From assembly GCF_022539505.1 (NCBI RefSeq), contig NC_061510.1, forward strand, positions 277,656,330 to 277,720,329: a stretch of 64,000 nucleotides of DNA, written 5' to 3'. Position 1 is the stretch's first letter, and every line of letters begins with the position of its first letter. A program made the position numbers and the translations under genes. The DNA comes from Lolium rigidum (taxonomy: Eukaryota; Streptophyta; Magnoliopsida; Poales; Poaceae). Below, one piece after another: positions 58,012 through 64,000 of this stretch. The notes under the pieces were generated by a model. The model was not told where the DNA came from. It saw only the letters and a program-made list of their open reading frames with translations, and searched no databases.

Positions 58012-58088
58012 GCTCATCCGAATGGAACCAAGAAGTTAAGCGTGCTGAGGTTGGAGTAGTGTGAGGATGGGTGACCGGCCGGGAAGTT
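58012..58088 (+). ncRNA. 5S rRNA-like segment inside the CACTA (degenerate)
   Basis: GAAGTTAAGCGTGCT at 58032-58046 and GAGTAGT...AGGATGGGTGACC...GGGAAGT at about 58054-58086 follow the 3' two-thirds of plant 5S rRNA in order and spacing. By eye about 45 of 57 positions agree with the plant 5S sequence as I remember it. These blocks contain the A-box and C-box of the internal RNA polymerase III promoter. The 5' third is not recognisable, so this is not a functional 5S gene. Confidence 0.7.
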
Positions 58089-58622
58089 TAATCATGATTG
58101 TAATTTGACCTAGGATTAAGTGTACTTAGAGTTAAAAGTGTATGGGTGAAAGGTAAATAAGAAAAAAATGGTAAAAAAAAATTAAAATTTGAAAAATTTT
58201 AAAACTCTATGCCTACGGCAAAGCCCTCGGCATATAGAAAAAATTATTTTTTTTCGAATTATTTTTTTTGAATTTTTTTTGGAAAAAAGAAAATTTAAAT
58301 TTTTCAAATTTGTATGCCTCCCGGTTTTGCCGTCGGCGTAGCGTGCTACGCCGAGGGCCGGGCTACGCCGACGGCAATATTGTCTATGCCGAGGGACCTA
58401 TACGCCGACGCCATACGCCGAGGGCTGCCGTCGGCGTAGCCTACGCCGAGGGCCAGACGTGGCTACGCCGAGGGCAGCTGGCCGTCGGCATATGCGTCCA
58501 TTCCTGTAGTGGTTGATCCTACTCGTTTGCAAATTTCAGTGAAAGATAAGCTCTACTATGAGTACTTAATGGTTCCAATGTTCTCGTGGAGTCCTGTTTA
58601 CACTGTCTTGTTTTGTTTGCAG

Positions 58623-58872
58623 TGATCGTTTCCAGCCAGACAAAGCAATCGACTTGCTTGATGAGGCAGGATCTCATGCCAGGCTACAACACGGCAAGGT
58701 AGTCTTGAGGCACCAATCTGTTGCCCAAAACATTGCATAATCCACGCAGTTTACATGATGTAACAATCTAATAATTTGAAAATATACTTGACAGGTATCT
58801 GAGCAAGTTAAATATTTCGACAAGAAGCGCAAGGAAGTTATCAAACAGAAGAACCAGAGCTTAATGGATTAA
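58623..58872 (+). CDS. ClpC-like exons 7-8: D1 end and middle region, ends in a stop
   Basis: Exon 7 (58623-58698) reads DRFQPDKAIDLLDEAGSHARL and ends at HGK|GT. Exon 8 (58795 on) reads VSEQVKYFDKKRKEVIKQKN, the start of the coiled middle domain. It then meets TTAATGGATTAA, giving LMD and a stop at 58870-58872. Functional ClpC would continue with about seven residues to the UVR-like KAAELR, which begins exon 9. The block CTTAATGGATTAATCA is present in repeated form at about 58860-58882 and 58896-58912, suggesting a small local duplication or excision scar at this spot. Confidence 0.75.
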
Positions 58873-58985
58873 TGGATTAATCAGCCGCGTCCTGTCTTAA
58901 TGGATTAATCACCCTGCCACTTATTGACCTTGACATAACAATGTCATTCATTCATTCTAATTTCACTTCTGGTATGTGATTACAG

Positions 58986-60089
58986 GCGGCAGAGCTTCGC
59001 GGCAAAGAGCTGGAACTCCTGTCCATGATCACGTCCGCCGGACCGGTGGTCACCGAGGCTGACATTCAGCGCGTGGTCTCCTCCTGGACAGGCGTCCCGG
59101 TGGAGAAGGTCTCCGTGGACGAGTCTGACCAGCTGCGCAGCATGGAGGCGACCCTGCACCGGCGCGTCATCGGGCAGGACGACGCCGTGACGGCCGTGTG
59201 CCGCGCCATCCGCAGAGCGCGCGCCGGCCTTGGGAGCCCCCGCCGCCCCATCGGCAGCTTCGTGTTCGCCGGCCCGACGGGCGTGGGCAAGACGGAGCTG
59301 GTGAAGGCGCTGGCGTCCTGCTACTACGGGTCGGAGGACGCCATGGTGCGGCTGGACATGAGCGAGTACGGCGAGAGCTTCGCGGCGGCGAGGCTGGTGG
59401 GCGCGTCCCCGGGCTACGTTGGGTACCAGGAGGGCGGGCAGCTGACGGAGGCGGTGCGCAGGAGGCCGCACACGGTGGTGCTGCTGGACGAGATCGAGAA
59501 GGCCCACGGGGACGTGCACAACGTGCTGCTGCAGGTCATGGAGGACGGGCGGCTGACGGACGGCAAGGGGCGGACGGTGGACTTCAGGAACGCGCTGATC
59601 GTCATGACCTCCAACGCTGGCAGCGGCCTCTTCGTCGGGAACGGCGAAGGCGTTGAGGTGGTGACGAGCGTGATGGTCGAGGAGGAGATGAAGAGGAAGC
59701 ACGGGTTCCCGCCCGAGTTCCTGAACCGGCTGGACGAGGTGATCGTGTTCAGGCAGCTCAGCAAGCCCGATGTCAAGAAGATCGCGTCGATCATGCTGGG
59801 AGAGGTCGTCAGCCGGGTGAGGGAGAGGGGAATCAGGCTGCAGGTTACGGAGGGGTTCAAGGAGCTCGTCGCCGAGAAAGGCTATGACCCGAGCTACGGC
59901 GCGCGGCCGCTGCGGAGGGCCATCGTGAGGCTGGTGGAGGACAAGCTCGCGGACATGATGCTCGCCGGGGATGCCAATGAAGGGGATTCCTTGGTTGTAG
60001 ATACTGACTCAGCAGGGAAAGTGGTGGTGCACCGCCAGCACGATGAGCCACGGCCTCATTTGCAGACTCCCGGGCCTATTGCTGCCTAG
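58986..60089 (+). CDS. ClpC: ClpC-like last exon: UVR-like helix, D2 ATPase and C-terminus
   Basis: This is the largest exon (368 codons including the stop). It opens with [15 protein letters not shown], the UVR-like helix. The linker [21 protein letters not shown] comes next, then D2 with Walker [11 protein letters not shown], the pore loop PGYVGY, Walker [13 protein letters not shown], sensor-1 [24 protein letters not shown] and sensor-2 [12 protein letters not shown]. All catalytic residues I can place are intact. The segment between sensor-1 and FPPEFLNR (about 30 residues) is shorter than in typical ClpC and the linker lacks the usual charged insert, so this is a diverged paralogue. It is very GC-rich compared with exons 2-8. 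Confidence 0.85.
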   Translation, partial: AAELRGKELELLSMITSAGPVVTEADIQRVVSSWTGVPVEKVSVDESDQLRSMEATLHRRVIGQDDAVTAVCRAIRRARAGLGSPRRPIGSFVFAGPTGVGKTELVKALASCYYGSEDAMVRLDMSEYGESFAAARLVGASPGYVGYQEGGQLTEAVRRRPHTVVLLDEIEKAHGDVHNVLLQVMEDGRLTDGKGRTVDFRNALIVMTSNAGSGLFVGNGEGVEVVTSVMVEEEMKRKHGFPPEFLNRLDEVIVFRQLSKPDVKKIASIMLGEVVSRVRERGIRLQVTEGFKELVAEKGYDPSYGARPLRRAIVRLVEDKLADMMLAGDANEGDSLVVDTDSAGKVVVHRQHDEPRPHLQTPGPIAA

Positions 60090-60429
60090 TTTTCAAGTAC
60101 TAGCTAAATACCTTTGCGTTGCTACGGTGAAATGTGTACTGTACTACTTTCTAAATGTGCAGGCACATATGTTCTGACATGCCATAACCAATCCAAACTT
60201 TTCAAAAGACAAGGTGTGATCATCTTGAAATGTCTTCATATGGTGCACGGGAGGTCCCGGTGCACGTTTCCTCCATCAATTTCGTTCTCAGTTTCATTGT
60301 GTTTCAAGAATTAAATCTAAGTAAGTACCATTTAAAATGAAACATGATGCTACTTTTGCTGCTCTTGTGACATCATCCTCTATTCTTGCAACATCGTTAT
60401 TGAAACAATAGCACAATTGTCCATGGGAA
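60090..60429. other. 3' flank of the ClpC-like gene; no other gene
   Basis: Contains ACTAGCTAAATACC and TGCGTTGCTACGG at about 60100-60126, resembling the transposon edge near 16910. No polyadenylation signal stands out. Short ORFs only. Confidence 0.4.
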
Positions 60430-60470
60430 AGCCATTCCATTTTTTTTTTTTTGAACGAGAGCCATTCCAT
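60430..60470 (-). mobile_element. 19-nt retro-insertion stub with 11-bp target duplication
   Basis: AGCCATTCCAT occurs at 60430-60440 and 60460-60470. Between them lie only 12 T and GAACGAG (60441-60459). This is the structure left by a severely 5'-truncated LINE or SINE copy whose poly(A) tail lies on the minus strand. Confidence 0.7.
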
Positions 60471-60566
60471 TCCATGGCTCTTCATCATGTGAACACGTGT
60501 ATTCGTGCCGATAGTTGTCCGACATTGCCTCAAGTTCCCTATCCCATATACTACACACATCTACTG

Positions 60567-60642
60567 GCTCGATGAGTGTCTTACCGAGTTAGAGCAGTTT
60601 GCCATGACAAACTGCTCTAACTCGGTAAGACACTCATCGAGC
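60567..60642. repeat. Perfect 35-bp inverted repeat with 6-nt loop
   Basis: Arm 60567-60601 (starting GCTCGATGAGTGTCTTACCG) is the exact reverse complement of 60608-60642, with the loop CCATGA between. No mismatch in 35 pairs. RNA from either strand would form a strong hairpin; identity of this kind also points to a very recent fold-back event. Confidence 0.95.
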
Positions 60643-61543
60643 TTGTTGTTAGCCTCGATGAGACCCCTCCTATCGGTCGCCTCACAAAAGCTCACATAGC
60701 ACACCATTCACTGTTTGATCTTCGAAGGACTTTGAACCTAGCACATGGTTTAGAAGCACCCTCAGAAATTACAGCTCTCCCTCTGCGTGATGGGATGACA
60801 CGATTTGGCCTACTTGTTGACCCATGTCCCGTACTTTGTTGGTTACCATGTGAACATTCTTGGAAAATCTTTGTAAGGAATATTCCTAACCCAGGCGCGC
60901 TTCCGGTTGGCCACGAAATACTATGTTAACATGGATAGGTTCTCCTAGGCGACAGCCCCATTTAGGTTGTCTCCCGCTTTGAACGTGACCATTTGCATAT
61001 TTGGGAGATGAAGCGGCAGCAGTAGGACCTTGATTTAACCTGGAGAGGAACTGTAAAGAGCTTAGCCTGAGTGAACTGATATTGCATTTGACTATTTCAA
61101 ATTTCAGAAATATGTATTGAGGGAGATTGTTCATCATTTAGGATAATAACTAATAAGAATCGAGCATTATATGTTGGAAAATTCTATGAGTAAATAATCA
61201 AATACTTGATCTCTTAGCATAAAACAGGTACGTCAGCTTCTTATTTGTAGTACAATAATTTCGGCATAGCAAGTGATGCCACAATGCTTGTTTTCAAATT
61301 CTCAACAAGCAGAGATACCACCAAAGTTTAATTACATCATAGTAAGTTACATTCAGTTCATTTTGGCAGTATTGAACCATAGACAGCTGCATATAAAGGT
61401 TGCAGCACATCATTATCATTCAGTAGCCAATATGATTTTGTTCGATCAATTTATAAACCACAACATAACTATGCAATAATTTGTAAAAATACACAAGAAA
61501 ATTACATGTACCAATTGAATGACCTATGCTAACGACTCTGTGT
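60643..61543. other. No gene seen
   Basis: Mixed-composition sequence with short ORFs (for example 60732-60929) and no recognised domain or repeat ends. Confidence 0.4.
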
Positions 61544-61672
61544 ATGGCAGCCCTTAAAAACTATCCAGATCCAGTCAAGATTTCTGGTGTTGACAGTGTA
61601 TTTCTCAATCACGAGGATGTTGAGGTCTTGCAATCATTCAAAAGGGATCATGAAGATAAAACTAGAACATAA
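61544..61672 (+). CDS. Short exon-like ORF, unknown
   Basis: A 42-codon frame, beginning MAALKNYPDPVKISGVDSVF and continuing with an acidic helix (NHEDVEVLQSFKRDHED), stops at a TAA near 61672. Residue composition looks like real protein, and a second short frame follows (61587-61820). It could be an exon remnant. I do not recognise the family. Confidence 0.2.
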   Translation: MAALKNYPDPVKISGVDSVFLNHEDVEVLQSFKRDHEDKTRT

Positions 61673-62299
61673 TTTTGAAATGATTTACTTGAGATATTTG
61701 AAAGAAGAGGGGTTGCACGGGCATCTCGAATCTTATGATCTTACTACTTCTGGTACTCTATTTCTTCCTCATCATATCATGTTACTTATCTCAAACAAAG
61801 AAATGTTTTCATCTCCATAATACTCCAATGCCTACAAAAGGGTTAGTTCTCCAAAAAATGATATGATAATTTCTACCAAGATGGAAACTATAGTAATTAT
61901 TGAGAAACCATTTTATTCAAGAAGCTAACATATATAGGTGTAGGAAGAGTTTTAATGATATAGACTTCGCAATGGTTCCATTGGTATGAACAACACATGC
62001 TCAAGGTCGACCCCAACTTCTCCATTGCTCATCCTTCTCTTTACTCTTCCATAGATTATTTTTACTTTCATTAAAACTTACAAACTAATTATTATTAAAA
62101 TTATTTTAAAATTTTAATAAGGACATAAAGGTGTGCTCAAATTAAATTTTATTTGAAAGCATATGGAGCATCACCACAAGATTTGAACCTATTAACTTTT
62201 AAGTCTCACTCTCTTCTTATGCATTGGTATTTTATATATGAATAAATAACAATAACTTAATGGTAATGAATGCATATAATGATCATTAGCTTTTATTTT
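61673..62299. other. No gene seen; AT-rich, probably element-derived
   Basis: AT-rich sequence leading into element D, with no clear boundary. Confidence 0.35.
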
Positions 62300-62445
62300 A
62301 AATAACATGGAAAAATACAGAGGGTTCTTATTTTTTCCTCTTTCATAATATTTGCAATCAAAAGTAGACTCAACAACATAGTTGTCAATAGAATCACCAC
62401 ATAAAGAAAAATCATCTAATCAGCTTATGATTTCATCTATTTCTT

Positions 62446-62661
62446 TTAGATCATCATGTTCCCCCCCCCCCATAGATTAGATAGATTTATATCACATAGA
62501 GTATCATCATTAATAGTATAAGAAGGGGTGTTCATAGGAATTTGTGTGTTACCATTGTTGGGAGTTGGAGATGGGTGGCTACTCCATTCTTCCTCCACTT
62601 CTTCTACTTCATCCACTTCTTGGGGTTCCATGGGCATCCCCAAGCTTATGCTTTTTATCAT
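62446..62661 (-). pseudogene. Decayed ORF of element D, related in position to the element B ORF
   Basis: The minus strand reads SLGMPMEPQEVDEVEEVEEEW and then NTPSYTINDDTLCDINL, interrupted by the C-run at 62461. Sequence further left (62300-62445) lines up with the element B ORF in words such as ACTCAACAA-ATA and ATCACATAAA. No known domain. Confidence 0.4.
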
Positions 62662-62899
62662 CCTCCTTCTTTTGTTTTCCTTGGCACTCTCAACATGGTT
62701 CTTGCATTTAGAACATTAGTACACAAGGGAATATTCAACCTTTTAACATAGTTGTCTAGCATATCTTTCATATATTTGTGAGACTCACGAGAAATCTTCA
62801 TAGCATCTTTCATTATCTAATATTTATATGGTTTTAATTTTATCAAGGTAATTAAAGTAAACTAGCAATGCAAGCAAAAATTCAAGTCTAGAGCTACGC

Positions 62900-62917
62900 T
62901 TCCCGGCAATGGCGCCG
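62900..62917 (-). promoter_or_regulatory. Primer-binding site of element D
   Basis: The reverse complement reads CGGCGCCATTGCCGGGAA, a three-base variant of the A/B site TGGCGCCGTTGCCGGGGA, at the same 11-nt spacing from the LTR. Confidence 0.75.
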
Positions 62918-64000
62918 GAAAAATGTCTTGATAACCCTGCAGGGGATCCCCGGCCGTAGTATGATTCGATAAGTACCTGAGTGTCGAACCCACGAGGAGC
63001 TGAAGGTAAACTATCTATTCTCTAAAGCCCTATAACCCACTTATATAGCCTTCTATGAGTGCAGAGAGCACACCGTTTGGGAACCCCAAGAGGAAAGTAT
63101 GATGAGCACATTAGCAAGTTTTTCCTCACTAAGAAATCAAGGTTTAATCGACCTGTAAAAGAAAAGCGTGACTTCTGAAGCTGTTGCTAGCTGACTTGTG
63201 GCAGAGCATACTACCGGCGTCAGCAACATGGAATCTGCACACAACACAACAAAAGTACTTTGCCCCAACTTACAGTGAGGTTGTCATTCTCTCCGGTTTT
63301 ACTGAAAACAAAGGATTAACTGTATAGTGTAGAAAGAGATGTTTGTTTGCAGTGAAATTAAAGAGAACAGTGCTTGCAGTAAGTAAACAGAATAGGATGA
63401 TTTTATCAATGTAAAAGAAAGGACCGGGGTGCATAGTTCACTAGAGGTGTCTCTCCATAAATATAACTAACATGCTGGGTGAACAAATCACAGCTGGGCA
63501 ATTGACAGAATAAAGACCATACATGAAAAGATGATTAGTATGAGATTCGTTTGGGCATTACAACATAATACATAGACTGTAATCCAACTGCGTCTATGAC
63601 TAATAATCCACATTCCGGTTATCATCCGAACCACTTTCAGTATTAAGTTGCAAGCAATAGATTATCGCATTAAACAATGTATGTAAAGTAAACAATAGAA
63701 TTATCCTTAGATAAAGTATTGTTGTTTTCTCTCTAGTAGGAACATCACATCTACAATCTCAGAAGTTATTGTCAGTCTTCCAGATTCCTAGAGGCATGAA
63801 CCCACTATCGAGCATAAATACTCCAAGAGCATTTACTTGGCCAAAGCATCTACTAGCAACGGAGAGCATGCAAGATCACAAATAACATATGATAAGTATA
63901 TAATCAATCTCTACATAGTATTCAATATTCATTGGATCCCAACAAACACAACATGTAGCATTACATAAAGATGATCTTGATCATGATAGGAAGCTCACAA

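Larger units (their letters stand above)
54288..58511 (+). mobile_element. CACTA (En/Spm) DNA transposon, non-autonomous, 4.2 kb
   Basis: Inverted ends CACTACAGGGGAATGG and CCATTCCTGTAGTG are flanked by the 3-bp duplication GTT (54285-54287 and 58512-58514). Subterminal arrays of CTACGCCGAGGGC / GCCGTCGGCGTAG words in both orientations occupy 54300-54495 and 58204-58500, the usual transposase-binding pattern. No TNPA/TNPD transposase is recognised. The interior has three long tandem repeats, a nested TIR element and a 5S-like segment. The strand is arbitrary. Confidence 0.93.
54245..58622 (+). other. Intron 6 of the ClpC-like gene, enlarged by a CACTA element
   Basis: The donor G|GTTTGTGAG at 54245 and acceptor TTTGCAG at 58622 join AG+T into a serine codon, giving YIS-DRFQPDKAID across the junction exactly as expected for ClpC. 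Without the 4224-bp CACTA and its 3-bp duplication the intron would be about 151 bp. Confidence 0.85.
52119..60089 (+). pseudogene. ClpC: ClpC-type Hsp100 chaperone ATPase gene, interrupted (at least 9 exons)
   Basis: ClpC proteins unfold substrates for the plastid ClpPR protease and act in the stroma. Exons by GT-AG borders: 52119-52203, 52611-53069, 53146-53262, 53345-53530, 53657-53875, 54027-54244, 58623-58698, 58795-58872 and 58986-60089. Exon 1-2 reads a Ser/Arg-rich transit-peptide-like start ([19 protein letters not shown] from 52631, with an in-frame ATG also at 52119). An N-domain helix follows ([17 protein letters not shown]). D1 has [18 protein letters not shown] and LERRF. D2 has [24 protein letters not shown] and GARPLRRAI. 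Lesions: a frame change in exon 2 near 52735-52750, and an in-frame TAA at 58870-58872 with no good donor. The N-domain also seems shorter than in standard ClpC. A CACTA element fills intron 6. Exon 1 could instead be 5' UTR. Confidence 0.85.
62300..64000 (-). mobile_element. Gypsy-type LTR retrotransposon D, minus strand, runs off the window
   Basis: The LTR starts at 62929 on the plus strand (TGATAACCCTGCAGGGG, that is, its 3' end in element orientation) and continues past 64000. Its distal part matches the LTRs of A and C in reverse (for example CACTAGAGGTGTCTCTCC, GGGTTCATGCC and TTGTGAGCT-CCTA-CATGATCAAG). The primer-binding site lies at 62900-62917, 11 nt inside. The interior to the left contains a decayed relative of the element B ORF. 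A homopolymer of 11 C lies at 62461-62471. Confidence 0.8.

Noticed and set aside
58012..58088. A functional 5S rRNA gene
   Set aside because: Only the 3' two-thirds is similar, with about one in five positions changed, and no terminator or tandem 5S array is present.
58980..59702. 240-codon minus-strand ORF opposite the ClpC D2 exon
   Set aside because: Antisense shadow of a GC-rich coding exon; His/Arg-rich with no family resemblance.

Overview
The window looks like nuclear DNA from a large, repeat-rich grass genome, most likely a member of the Triticeae (wheat, Aegilops, barley or rye). The evidence is the nested Gypsy elements whose LTRs begin TGATACGTCTCCGACG, L1-type plant LINEs, Stowaway, Harbinger, Mutator and CACTA DNA transposons, GT-AG introns and a 100-base assembly gap (45548-45647). 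I had no database search, so family names stay at superfamily level.

Layout. 0.2-5.05 kb: a decayed LINE (minus strand) with a 295-bp tandem duplication in ORF1. 5-23.6 kb: low-density sequence with a TATA-led GC-rich exon-like block built on an 86-bp repeat, a Stowaway MITE, a convincing Helitron 3' end at 12624, a minus-strand LTR-like fragment, a 1.2-kb Harbinger-type element, a LINE stub and two pairs of diverged duplicated segments. 23.6-40.4 kb: a three-level nest readable from target-site duplications. A roughly 1.9-kb Mutator-like element (TSD TAAAAATTA) was entered by a 14.9-kb Gypsy element A (TSD GGCGG), whose 3' LTR was then entered in the opposite orientation by a 6.75-kb Gypsy element B. 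40.4-45.5 kb: LTR debris, a DUF295 (F-box/KIB-type) pseudogene whose 5' end was severed by a third Gypsy LTR (element C), then the gap.

46.1-60.1 kb holds the one clear host gene: a ClpC-type Hsp100 chaperone ATPase (plus strand, at least nine exons, 52119-60089), which would act in the plastid stroma. A nearly intact 5.9-kb LINE with a perfect 13-bp TSD lies 53 bp upstream of its first plausible ATG. A 4.2-kb CACTA element (TSD GTT) expanded one intron from about 0.15 kb to 4.4 kb. The CACTA carries three 667-bp tandem repeats, a nested 948-bp TIR element and a 5S rRNA-like segment. The ClpC reading frame has an apparent frameshift in exon 2 and an in-frame TAA before the last exon, so it is probably a pseudogene or a gene with altered products, although both AAA+ modules keep their catalytic motifs.

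60.1-64 kb: a 19-nt retro-insertion stub with 11-bp TSDs, a perfect 35-bp-arm hairpin, a short exon-like ORF, and a minus-strand Gypsy element D running off the window. No rRNA gene, tRNA gene or CRISPR array was recognised.
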